DNA of 6,019 bases from Acidobacteriota bacterium (GCA_003165615.1 PLWR01000088.1:1-6019); one strand, 5' to 3'; positions 1 through 5,309 are shown, counted from the stretch's first letter. Program-made: numbers and translations. Notes: generated by a model from the letters alone, not told the origin.

Positions 1-820
1 AAAGGCTGGGTTTGATGAACTCCCCCTGCTGCGTGCCGCTGTCGTCGGAGGCAATGCCCCAAGCAAAGCAGCGGTCGCCCACCGCTTGGTGCAGGAGGGT
101 CAGGCACTTGATGCTGGCATCCACCGACCGGTTCATCATCTCATGACAGGTCTCTTTCTCGGTCAAGAGCATCATCATCCACTGGTCCGGCATGCCCATG
201 GTAACGTTTGAGCGCGGGTCTGTGATTAAGCTCAGTCCCAGAAAGCACACCCCTCCGCCCCACCCCAGCAGAGCGTAGTCTGTGCCGTCGTAAAGCTGGG
301 AGGAGTACTCCTCGACCTGCTTTAACGTTTCGTCCGCGATGTCGTCAAGGGGGCGGAACTTCGCCGGATCAAATTCCTTCCCGCTATTGAAAGAGACATC
401 ATCGAAGTAGTAGCCGTCCTTCGGCATGCGAAATGAGGTGGGATCGCCGTTTTTGTCAAGAAGCACCCAACTTCCGTCCCCCTCTTCCCGGATGCGTGTG
501 CCGGGCAATAAAAGCACGTCCGTGCCGGAGAAAAGGCGGCGCGGCACCCACTGACTCTCGGGGGTCATCAGGCCAGAGATCATGGAGATATCCACCGGCA
601 TCACGTCAAGGCTGAACCGCTTCCGCACCGGCTCTTCTACAACCGCAATCATGAACAGCGCGTCGGCCACGCGCGGCGTCTTGCCGAGGCCCAGCTTGCG
701 CGACACCCGGTCGTAAGTCTCGACCGCAATCGTTGATCCTTTAAGCCCTCCCAGATCGATGGGTACCCGGTCGGCTTCCTGAAAGTTGATGGCCTTCAAA
801 ACCCGCTCTCGCGATTTCAT
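1..820 (-). CDS. Uroporphyrinogen decarboxylase (URO-D) superfamily protein, C-terminus cut by window edge
   Basis: An uninterrupted minus-strand frame starts at the ATG at 820-818 and runs off the left edge after 273 residues, with no stop. The family usually has about 340-400 residues, so roughly the last quarter is missing. The N-terminus MKSRERVLKAINFQEADRVP (residues 1-20) followed by IDLGG is the typical opening of the divergent URO-D/MtaA-CmuA-like group (corrinoid methyltransferase relatives), rather than classical HemE. Near the edge, SDDSGTQQGEFIKP (258-271) matches the family's conserved DD-G-Q-G stretch. By family knowledge the fold is a TIM barrel, and members act in methyl transfer to or from corrinoid proteins or in unknown decarboxylations; the substrate cannot be read here. 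The start is supported by a GAGAGGA ribosome-binding site 8 nt upstream. The gene is divergent from the toxin-antitoxin remnant. Family assignment is firm; specific function is unknown. Confidence 0.88.
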   Translation of the reverse strand, partial: MKSRERVLKAINFQEADRVPIDLGGLKGSTIAVETYDRVSRKLGLGKTPRVADALFMIAVVEEPVRKRFSLDVMPVDISMISGLMTPESQWVPRRLFSGTDVLLLPGTRIREEGDGSWVLLDKNGDPTSFRMPKDGYYFDDVSFNSGKEFDPAKFRPLDDIADETLKQVEEYSSQLYDGTDYALLGWGGGVCFLGLSLITDPRSNVTMGMPDQWMMMLLTEKETCHEMMNRSVDASIKCLTLLHQAVGDRCFAWGIASDDSGTQQGEFIKPSL

Positions 821-828
821 GGCGTCAA

Positions 829-835
829 TCCTCTC
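829..835 (-). promoter_or_regulatory. Shine-Dalgarno site of the URO-D family gene
   Basis: Read on the minus strand this is GAGAGGA, 8 nt before the ATG at 820-818. It is close to the anti-Shine-Dalgarno complement, at standard spacing, and it fixes the start codon. Confidence 0.75.
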
Positions 836-1010
836 GTGCTCAGATTTAGCAAAGAGACTATCACGGTGAGCCACAGCAGAGTTCAAGTTCTTCGAGTCAA
901 TACGCTAAAGCACGCCAAGGTGACGAAGGCCCTGACTGTTGATCCGGCGGCGCAGGCGCGGCAGGGCATCGCGCGGCGGGGGAGAGGTGACACCAGAATC
1001 AGAATCCTCC

Positions 1011-1038
1011 TTGAGTAGATGTACAGACGGTGTATATC
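1011..1038 (+). promoter_or_regulatory. Possible sigma-70-type promoter of the antitoxin-like gene
   Basis: TTGAGT (1011-1016) is followed after 16 nt by TATATC (1033-1038), just upstream of the ATGs at 1047 and 1056. The region also holds the related half-elements gtaca and gtata (1021-1035), which could be part of an autoregulatory operator as in many ribbon-helix-helix antitoxin genes. Both hexamers deviate from consensus, and the short distance to the start would give a nearly leaderless transcript, so this is a weak call. Confidence 0.3.
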
Positions 1039-1046
1039 GTTAAATC

Positions 1047-1322
1047 ATGGGAAACATGGTACGAACTCAGATCTTCCTTACCGTAGAGCAACGGCGTCAT
1101 CTGCGAGCGTGGTCCAGGCTGGAGAAGAAAACGGCCAGCGCCTTGATCCGGACTGCGATTCAGGAGCGATACGTCCACCGACCCACCCCCGCGGACTTTC
1201 GCGCCGCGCTGGACGAGACGTTTGGGTCGTGGAAGGGACGGAAAAAGTCGAGTTTGGCGATGGTTCGCGCCTTACGTCGCGGAAAATCTGCTGAGAACCT
1301 ATCGGCGAAGTCACGGGATTGA
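1047..1322 (+). CDS. Ribbon-helix-helix (CopG/Arc-like) antitoxin-like protein, C-terminus probably altered
   Basis: A 91-residue frame. Residues 4-40 (MVRTQIFLTVEQRRHLRAW, then the ASALIRTAIQERY segment) have the ribbon-helix-helix layout: one beta strand (RTQIFLT), a helix, a turn, and a second helix with the typical ALIRxAI pattern. Such proteins bind DNA as dimers, and when followed by a PIN gene they act as antitoxins that repress their own operon and neutralise the toxin. Residues 55-67 (ALDETFGSWKGRK) look like a toxin-binding tail. After about residue 68 the sequence no longer resembles the family and overlaps the PIN remnant in another frame, so the original C-terminus is probably lost. 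The start could be ATG 1047 or ATG 1056. The latter gives the usual MVRTQI beginning and has a weak GGGAA in front. DNA-binding function may persist; a working antitoxin is less likely. Confidence 0.68.
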   Translation: MGNMVRTQIFLTVEQRRHLRAWSRLEKKTASALIRTAIQERYVHRPTPADFRAALDETFGSWKGRKKSSLAMVRALRRGKSAENLSAKSRD

Positions 1323-1434
1323 ACTTGGCGATGCCTTGATTGCCTCGACCGCCGTCGAACTCGGCGCCACACTCATCACCCGCAACGTCAAGCACTATCC
1401 CATGCCCGCGGTCACGGTGCTGCGACCTTATTGA
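1276..1434 (+). pseudogene. C-terminal remnant of a VapC-like PIN-domain toxin
   Basis: In the frame ending with the stop at 1435-1437, the residues from VAENLLRTYRRSHGIELG onward, then DALIASTAVELGATLITRN and VKHYPMPAVTVLRPY, match the C-terminal half of VapC-type PIN ribonucleases. The GDALIA aspartate (codon 1330-1332) and the TRN motif supply the third and fourth active-site positions. The N-terminal half, with the first catalytic aspartate (normally in an LVDTS-like strand) and the mid-domain glutamate, is absent. This piece lies +1 relative to the antitoxin-like frame and begins inside it. A deletion removing the antitoxin tail and toxin N-terminus explains this better than a single frameshift. 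The remnant should have no nuclease activity. Family identity is clear from the motifs; the exact deletion joint, somewhere in about 1236-1290, is inferred. Confidence 0.78.
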
Positions 1435-2036
1435 CAGCACAAGGATGACTATGTTCCCGCCGTTAGTTCAGGTCCTAGTCATCGCTTGCAAACGGCATTA
1501 GCCGAGACGGGCATTTGAACGTTGCGGAAATGGGTGCTGTCCTAATTTCAGATGTAGCGCCGGCTTCCAGCCGGCATTGAGCCGCCAAGATGGCGGCGCT
1601 ATGTTCAAATTAGGACAGCACCCTAATAGTCGTAGTGTCGTTATATGGTGAAATGAGTTCCCAAAGGGGGGTAGTACCTTGAGGCTGGGGTATCCCTCAT
1701 ATCACATCCCTGCCCCGGGGTTGGCCTAGCGATGCCAATTCCTCTACCCTAATCCTTTGGTGCAGAGAGACTCATGAATACAGCACCAACACTAAGAATT
1801 CCTCTTCCCTCGCCCACTCCTCAACCGGGGAGGGGAACTATTTTCATGACAGTGCGCGGCCGAGCCACTGGTGACCGCCTGACCCATAGAACGTCGCCAC
1901 AGCAAACTGCCCCACTTCCGTTGAGAATCGCGAGCCCACCTAACCCTATGATTGTAAAATGCTTAAATTAAAAACTCGGTAACCGGCTTGCGTTTCTTCG
2001 TCATTTCGATAAGAATAGCGGGCTCTAAAGTTCCTC
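1435..2036. other. Long non-coding region upstream of the phosphate operon
   Basis: About 600 bp without a convincing gene. The only translatable stretch (around 1774-1971, plus strand) is proline/threonine-rich with no recognisable domain or ribosome-binding site. The region holds the 92-bp inverted-repeat element (1532-1623), a G-rich patch with gggggg at about 1665 followed by ggctgggg, a ccccgggg palindrome at about 1714, and an AT-rich block (about 1950-1980) ahead of the phosphate operon. A transcription start for DUF47 is expected in the last 100 bp. TTGCGT (1988-1993) with AAGAAT (2011-2016) at 17-nt spacing is the best but weak candidate. Confidence 0.5.
1532..1623. repeat. 92-bp inverted-repeat element with two inner hairpins (MITE- or BIME-like)
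   Basis: The arms 1532-1548 (gggtgctgtcctaattt) and 1607-1623 are perfect 17-bp inverted copies. Inside them lies a second pair, tagcgccg at 1555-1562 and its complement at 1594-1601. The centre carries two separate hairpins: gccggc-ttcca-gccggc (1559-1575) and gccgcca-aga-tggcggc (1581-1597). There is no coding capacity and no obvious target-site duplication. The layout fits a small non-autonomous mobile element or a paired REP unit mobilised by a REP-associated (RAYT) transposase; neither origin can be proven from one copy. Confidence 0.75.
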
Positions 2037-2037
2037 C

Positions 2038-2042
2038 GAGGA
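2038..2042 (+). promoter_or_regulatory. Shine-Dalgarno site fixing the GTG start of the DUF47 gene
   Basis: GAGGA lies 6 nt before the GTG at 2049. The ATG at 2042 overlaps it but is out of frame, so GTG is the best start. The preceding cctc (2033-2036) can pair with gagg in a small hairpin, which might modulate access; that part is speculative. Confidence 0.65.
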
Positions 2043-2048
2043 TGCCCA

Positions 2049-2660
2049 GTGCAACTGATACCCCGCGATGAGAAGTTTTACGGTCTCTTTAACGAACAAG
2101 CTGAAAACATTCACAAAGCTGCCAAGATGCTTGTCGCCCTGTTTGAGAATTACCAGGAGGTCGAAAAACAGGTTTCGGAAATCAAATTCCTGGAGCACAA
2201 GGGCGATCAGCTTACCCACGCCCTGATGAAGAAGCTGAACCGCACCTTCATTACCCCCTTCGACCGGGAAGATATTCATGCGCTGGGCTCGGCCCTCGAT
2301 GACGTTCTCGACCTCATCGACGCTGCCGCCACTCGCTTCATCACTTACAAAATCAAGAAGGTCACGCCCGGGGCACAGCAACTGGCAAAGGTGATCCAGC
2401 ATGGAACGGAAATCATCGTTGGTGCCGTGGCGCAATTGAACCATCCGCAGAACATGCTTGAATACTGCGAGCAGCTCACCCTGTTGGAGGAGGAAGCGGA
2501 CCGCATCAAAGGCGAGTGCATTGCCCGGCTCTTTGAAGATTCCGCGGATCCCATTGAAGTGATCAAGTGGAAAGAAATCTACGAGGTTCTGGAAGCCTCC
2601 ACGGATAAGGAGGAAGACGTCGCGGACGTTCTCGAATCCGTGGTCTTGAAGGCGGCCTGA
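2049..2660 (+). CDS. DUF47 family (PhoU-like) protein, phosphate transport accessory/regulator
   Basis: 203 residues, close to the usual DUF47 length of about 205-215. The opening QLIPRDEKFYGLFNEQAENI is the family N-terminus. The protein is all-helical with the acidic PhoU-like pattern: EHKGDQLTHALMKKLNRTF (49-67), ITPFDREDIHALGSALDDVL (68-87), LEEEADRIK (146-154) and EASTDKEEDVADVLE (182-196), where repeated E/D residues are likely metal-binding positions. There is no signal peptide or membrane segment, so it is cytoplasmic. DUF47 proteins are commonly encoded next to PiT carriers and are thought to modulate phosphate uptake. Here pit follows on the same strand after 81 bp, consistent with one operon. 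Translation begins at GTG, supported by GAGGA 6 nt upstream. The frame is intact. Family call is very secure; the precise regulatory mechanism is not established from sequence. Confidence 0.93.
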   Translation: MQLIPRDEKFYGLFNEQAENIHKAAKMLVALFENYQEVEKQVSEIKFLEHKGDQLTHALMKKLNRTFITPFDREDIHALGSALDDVLDLIDAAATRFITYKIKKVTPGAQQLAKVIQHGTEIIVGAVAQLNHPQNMLEYCEQLTLLEEEADRIKGECIARLFEDSADPIEVIKWKEIYEVLEASTDKEEDVADVLESVVLKAA

Positions 2661-2670
2661 CGCCAACTTT

Positions 2671-2735
2671 AGTGACCCGTGACAAGCAACCAGCCAGCTC
2701 GTCACTTGCCACTGGTCACTCGTCACTGGTCACCA
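2671..2735. repeat. GTCACTN heptad array between DUF47 and pit
   Basis: Five consecutive 7-bp units fill 2701-2735: gtcactt, gccactg, gtcactc, gtcactg, gtcacca. Two units in the opposite orientation (agtgacc, cgtgaca) lie at 2671-2684. The reverse complement of 2671-2683 matches 2715-2727 at 11 of 13 positions, so the spacer could fold into a stem-loop between the two genes. The array stops 6 nt before the pit start codon. Read as protein it gives a spurious extension upstream of pit. Confidence 0.75.
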
Positions 2736-2741
2736 GCTAAA

Positions 2742-3746
2742 ATGACCCCATTATTTATTTTTGCCATCATCATCGTAATTGTTGCTCTCAGCTTCGATTT
2801 CCTCAACGGCTTCCACGATGCCGCGAACTCCATCGCCACGGTGGTTTCCACGCGCGTGCTGTCGCCGCGTATCGCCGTTCTCTGGGCGGCTTTCTTTAAC
2901 TTTGTCGCTGCTTTCACTTTCGGAACTGCCGTTGCCAGGACCATGGGCAAAGGGATGATCCGGCTGGAGGCCGTCAACCTCTACGTGATTCTGGCCGGCC
3001 TGTTGGGCGCCATTTTCTGGGATATCCTGACCTGGTATTACGGGTTACCCGTCAGCTCCTCTCATGCCCTCATCGGGGGATATGCCGGAGCCGCGATCGC
3101 CAAGGCGGGGTGGGGTGTCATTCTCTTGAGCGGATGGAGAAAGGTGCTTCTGTTCATCATTCTCTCCCCCGCTATCGGATTTGTATTGGGAGGCGGGCTG
3201 ATGCTCGCGATTTATTGGATATTTCAATCCTGGTCCCCCCAGCGCCTCGACAAGTACTTCCGCAAGCTGCAACTCCTCTCGGCCGCCGCCTACAGCTTCG
3301 GTCACGGAACCAACGACGCGCAGAAGACCATGGGCATCATCGCCGGAACCCTCTTCTCTGCCGGTATCCTCACCCGGTTTTACATTCCGTTCTGGGTCGT
3401 GCTGATGGCCCACGCAGCCATCAGTCTGGGCACCATGGCGGGGGGCTGGCGAATTGTAAAAACCATGGGCATGAAGATCACGCGGCTGAAACCGGTGGGC
3501 GGCTTTTGCGCGGAAACGGCGGCGGCCATCAGCCTACTGGGCGCCGCCGCGGCCGGCATCCCCGTCTCCACCACCCACACCATTGCGGGCGGCATCATGG
3601 GCGTGGGCAGCGTGCAGCGCTTCACCGCCGTCCATTGGGGAGTGGCGCGCAGCATCATGTGGGCCTGGGTGCTAACCATCCCCATCTCCGGCGCCGTCTC
3701 TTACCTGCTCTTCCTCCTCATTCACCGAATCTTCCCCGCGGCGTAA
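2742..3746 (+). CDS. pit: PiT-family inorganic phosphate transporter
   Basis: 334 residues counted from the ATG at 2742. An integral inner-membrane carrier that takes up inorganic phosphate (often as a metal-phosphate complex) with protons or sodium. Both halves of the PiT signature are present: GFHDAANSIATVVSTRVLSP (23-42) and its repeat SFGHGTNDAQKTMGIIAG (185-202). The paired PVSSSHALIGG (103-113) and PVSTTHTIAGGIMG (274-287) show the internal duplication typical of the family. About ten hydrophobic segments are visible, with a central basic cytoplasmic loop around 163-178. The size fits the shorter bacterial PiT proteins. An in-frame GTG at 2679 would add 21 residues encoded by the GTCACTN heptad array; I reject it because the MTPLFIFAIIIVIVALSFDF start already begins the first membrane helix. 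No clear Shine-Dalgarno site precedes the ATG, so translation may be coupled to DUF47. Confidence 0.94.
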   Translation: MTPLFIFAIIIVIVALSFDFLNGFHDAANSIATVVSTRVLSPRIAVLWAAFFNFVAAFTFGTAVARTMGKGMIRLEAVNLYVILAGLLGAIFWDILTWYYGLPVSSSHALIGGYAGAAIAKAGWGVILLSGWRKVLLFIILSPAIGFVLGGGLMLAIYWIFQSWSPQRLDKYFRKLQLLSAAAYSFGHGTNDAQKTMGIIAGTLFSAGILTRFYIPFWVVLMAHAAISLGTMAGGWRIVKTMGMKITRLKPVGGFCAETAAAISLLGAAAAGIPVSTTHTIAGGIMGVGSVQRFTAVHWGVARSIMWAWVLTIPISGAVSYLLFLLIHRIFPAA

Positions 3747-3752
3747 ATAACA

Positions 3753-3780
3753 AGTCCGGAGTCCGGGGTCCGGAGTCCGA
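3753..3780. repeat. AGTCCGG heptad array after pit
   Basis: Four consecutive 7-bp units: agtccgg, agtccgg, ggtccgg, agtccga. They start 6 bp after the pit stop. The units contain tccgga palindromes and could form a weak structured 3' end. Sequence and period are direct observations; function is unknown. Confidence 0.75.
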
Positions 3781-3795
3781 GTGCGGGGACGCAGC

Positions 3796-3858
3796 GGCGG
3801 GTTTACCCCGCCATTTGTCGTGTCGCGCGTCCCTCGACGGTGGCGGCATAAAGCCGCC
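3796..3858. repeat. Pair of related GC-rich hairpins (REP/BIME-like) between convergent genes
   Basis: Hairpin 1 is ggcggg-tttac-cccgcc (3796-3812) and hairpin 2 is ggcggc-ataaa-gccgcc (3842-3858). The reverse complement of the second, cggcggctttatgccgcc, closely resembles the first, cggcgggtttaccccgcc, so they look like inverted copies about 30 bp apart. They lie between convergent pit and the DUF2520 gene and could block read-through or exonuclease decay from either side. No T-run follows, so they are not classical intrinsic terminators. Confidence 0.6.
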
Positions 3859-3977
3859 GTTACGACTGCGCGCGATGGCGGAGCCGCAAGAAATAAAGTC
3901 AACACGCAAAAGTCAATGGCCGGGGTGCCCCGTGGCCCGACCGCAAAAGGGACCTCGAAGAGATCCAATGTCATTAG

Positions 3978-3996
3978 CCGTGAGTGAAACTCACGG
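3978..3996 (-). terminator. Perfect 8-bp stem-loop spanning the stop codon of the DUF2520 gene
   Basis: ccgtgagt-gaa-actcacgg is a perfect stem with a 3-nt loop, and the TGA stop (3993-3991 on the minus strand) sits in one arm. No uridine tract follows on either strand, so a Rho-independent terminator is doubtful. It may instead be a 3'-end-stabilising or transcript-processing structure. Confidence 0.4.
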
Positions 3997-4941
3997 AAAC
4001 GATGCGCCCCCAGGGCTTTTGACCTTCGCCTTTTGCGCTTTGCCTTTTGACTTGTTCTTGCGGCTCCCTGGCGCCGTGTTCCCTGCTCCCGCCAGGGCAA
4101 GCATCGCCTTAAGCAAGGACTGATAGACCGGCACAAACTCCGGGGCTGACTGTTTGAGCGCACTCAGGTGGCGGCCGATGGTTGCCCAGTCGCCACGCAC
4201 GGCGGGGCCGGTAAGCGCCCGGCGGCTTCCCAATTCCGCAAAGTTCCGGGCCGTCTCAGCCACAAATTGCCGCAGCATGGGGTGGGAGATTCTTGACGGT
4301 ACTCCCGCCTGCTTGAGCAAGTCCGCCGCTTGTGCCATCAGCGTGACGACGGTCGGGCACACGAGAAATGCCGAGAGGTGATAGAGGGTCTTATTCTCAG
4401 GCCGAATCGAAAACGCTACCCCGCCCAACAGCTTCACCCAATCTCGCGCCACGCGCAGGGCACGGCGGTCGCCCTCGACGGCCCAAAAGCAGCCGCGCAG
4501 GTTTCGCACCCCGGCTTGTGGGCTGGGGACGGTCTGATAGGGATGGAGCGAGCCGATGGCCGCACCACGCAATTTGAGGGTGTCAAGTACATCGCTCGGC
4601 AACGAGCCACAGGTGTGCAGCACCACCTTGACCCGCCAGGCGTCTTTCCCCTTTCCCAAATGAGCGAGCCCGCGCGCCACGTCGGCGATCGCGGAGTCAG
4701 AGGTTGTGATCAGCACAACTGAGGCGCTCGGCAACCTGGGGTCAGCCAACCCCGTGGGTTCTCCGTTGCCAATAAATCGCACGGCCCGGCGCGCGGCCGC
4801 AGTCTTGCGCGCAGCGACAAACGCAATGGGTACGCGTGATTGTGCCAGCAGTCGGCCCATCGCCTGCCCGATGCGCCCCGGGCCAATGATGGCAACGCTT
4901 GTATGTTGTTTCCGTGTTTGCATTCTGGGGTTCAAATCCAT
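3991..4941 (-). CDS. Rossmann-like and DUF2520 domain-containing protein (putative NAD(P)-dependent oxidoreductase)
   Basis: 316 residues from the ATG at 4941. The N-terminal Rossmann-like domain has the dinucleotide-binding loop AIIGPGRIGQAMG (17-29), then LITTSDSAIADVA (77-89) and HTCGSLPSDVL (109-119). The DUF2520 half carries SLHPYQTVPS (131-140), NKTLYHLSAFLVCP (183-196) and the signature RALTGPAVRGD (241-251). Related proteins are often annotated as NADP/F420-dependent oxidoreductases of unknown substrate; nothing here narrows that. The folded domain probably ends near residue 285. Residues 290-316 are a Lys/Ser/Ala/Gly tail, of which 296-309 are encoded by a heptad DNA repeat. Upstream in-frame codons to 4986 are only alternative starts within repeats. 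The ATG at 4941 has GGTGAA directly before it, while the ATG at 4923 has no ribosome-binding site. The gene converges on pit and lies downstream of uvrB on the same strand. Confidence 0.88.
   Translation of the reverse strand: MDLNPRMQTRKQHTSVAIIGPGRIGQAMGRLLAQSRVPIAFVAARKTAAARRAVRFIGNGEPTGLADPRLPSASVVLITTSDSAIADVARGLAHLGKGKDAWRVKVVLHTCGSLPSDVLDTLKLRGAAIGSLHPYQTVPSPQAGVRNLRGCFWAVEGDRRALRVARDWVKLLGGVAFSIRPENKTLYHLSAFLVCPTVVTLMAQAADLLKQAGVPSRISHPMLRQFVAETARNFAELGSRRALTGPAVRGDWATIGRHLSALKQSAPEFVPVYQSLLKAMLALAGAGNTAPGSRKNKSKGKAQKAKVKSPGGASFP
4015..4056. repeat. CCTTTTG/ACTTTTG-type heptad array inside the 3' end of the DUF2520 gene
   Basis: Six 7-bp units: gcttttg, accttcg, ccttttg, cgctttg, ccttttg, acttgtt. 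They belong to the same family as the arrays at 4973-5004 and 5232-5266. On the coding strand they specify residues 296-309 (NKSKGKAQKAKVKS). The units are more degenerate than in the intergenic copy at 5232, consistent with older insertion or partial adaptation to coding. Confidence 0.7.
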
Positions 4942-4961
4942 TTCACCGCCGAGGCACAGAG
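4940..4961 (-). repeat. 22-bp dispersed repeat ctctgtgYctcRgYggtgaaat, copy 1, forming the DUF2520 start region
   Basis: Read on the minus strand this copy differs from the copy at 5166-5187 by three transitions in 22 bases (19 of 22 identical). The unit ends in ggtgaaat, so it supplies both the GGTGAA ribosome-binding site and the first two bases of the ATG start of the DUF2520 gene. Confidence 0.7.
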
Positions 4962-4986
4962 TAGCGGAGCCACAAAAGCAAGTCAA
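4958..4986 (-). promoter_or_regulatory. Candidate sigma-70-type promoter of the DUF2520 gene, built in repeats
   Basis: On the minus strand TTGACT (4986-4981) is a five-of-six -35 match. It is followed after exactly 17 nt by TACTCT (4963-4958), a poor -10 match. The -35 lies in the heptad array, and the -10 falls just upstream of and into the 22-bp repeat. The implied leader would be only about 10 nt, which makes the call tentative. Confidence 0.3.
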
Positions 4987-5004
4987 AATGCAAAAGGCAA
5001 AAGT
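4973..5004 (-). repeat. ACTTTTG/CCTTTTG heptad array, inverted copy
   Basis: On the plus strand this reads caaaagc, a 4-nt caagt-type offset, then caaaatg, caaaagg and caaaagt (4984-5004). Its reverse complement matches the unit of the array at 5232-5266, in opposite orientation. Confidence 0.7.
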
Positions 5005-5157
5005 GAGAAGCTACATCTGCAAATTTCTAGCCCAAAAACAAGGAATTGCGGTTTTGTTTTAGAGAGAGCAAAGAGAAAAACGTTCAACCTGCGCGAGTGG
5101 AAGCTGCGGGTCCTTAGTTTGTTGACCGATGGTTTTTCTCCGTCTGGCCGCCGAAAC
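5005..5157. other. Central part of the 379-bp uvrB/DUF2520 spacer, nothing identified
   Basis: The non-coding spacer runs from 4942 to 5320. This middle part has no coherent coding sequence on either strand and no strong hairpin; it contains purine-rich agagagagcaaagagaaaa (about 5061-5080). Translated frames across the spacer consist of repeat-derived strings such as TFAFCLLTFDF. The flanking parts are the repeat arrays listed separately. Confidence 0.5.
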
Positions 5158-5187
5158 CTCTGTGTCTCTGTGTCTCAGTGGTGAAAT
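5158..5187 (+). repeat. Octamer repeat ctctgtgt with second copy of the 22-bp ggtgaaat repeat
   Basis: The 8-bp units ctctgtgt (5158-5165), ctctgtgt (5166-5173) and ctcagtgg (5174-5181) are followed by tgaaat. Positions 5166-5187 match the minus-strand sequence of 4940-4961 at 19 of 22 bases, in inverted orientation. This copy does not precede a gene. Confidence 0.7.
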
Positions 5188-5231
5188 CCTTCTTGGGTCA
5201 TAATAGGCGTGGCCGTCCACTACCTGTTTTC

Positions 5232-5266
5232 ACTTTTGCCTTTTGCCTTTTGACTTTTGACTTTCT
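5232..5266 (+). repeat. ACTTTTG/CCTTTTG heptad array, best-preserved copy
   Basis: Five consecutive 7-bp units: acttttg, ccttttg, ccttttg, acttttg, actttct. This is the cleanest of three arrays of the same family (others at 4015-4056 and 4973-5004). It lies about 45 bp downstream of the 22-bp ggtgaaat repeat. Confidence 0.8.
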
Positions 5267-5309
5267 TTTCCGTCCCCTCTGTATAAACCCTGAATTAAGA
5301 ACCGCTTCG

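Noticed and set aside
836..1294. Small plus-strand frames at 836-1018 and 1019-1294
   Set aside because: The first is divergent intergenic DNA with no motif. The second is a shadow of the ribbon-helix-helix frame, which has the real family pattern.
1774..1971. Possible 65-residue proline-rich small protein
   Set aside because: No Shine-Dalgarno site, low-complexity composition and no homologous motif.
1988..2016. Pho box or strong promoter ahead of the DUF47 gene
   Set aside because: Only a single cgtcat half-site is visible with no second direct repeat at 11-bp spacing. The promoter hexamers are weak, so PhoB control cannot be claimed.
2025..2726. Long minus-strand open frame (233 codons) opposite the DUF47 gene
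   Set aside because: It lies antisense to a gene with clear family motifs, has no recognisable domain, and its N-terminal part is read from the GTCACTN heptad array.
2679..2741. N-terminal 21-residue extension of the phosphate transporter from GTG 2679
   Set aside because: It is encoded entirely by the heptad spacer. The ATG at 2742 begins directly at the first membrane helix, as in the family.
3110..4163. Long open frames overlapping pit and the convergent spacer on both strands (3110-4123 plus, 3672-4163 minus)
   Set aside because: Composition is Arg/His/Pro-rich shadow coding of pit and of the DUF2520 gene in other frames, crossing repeat DNA, with no domain and no ribosome-binding site.
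5232..5266. Heptad arrays as a CRISPR or minisatellite-based immune array
   Set aside because: Units are 7 bp and contiguous, with no unique spacers and no cas genes.
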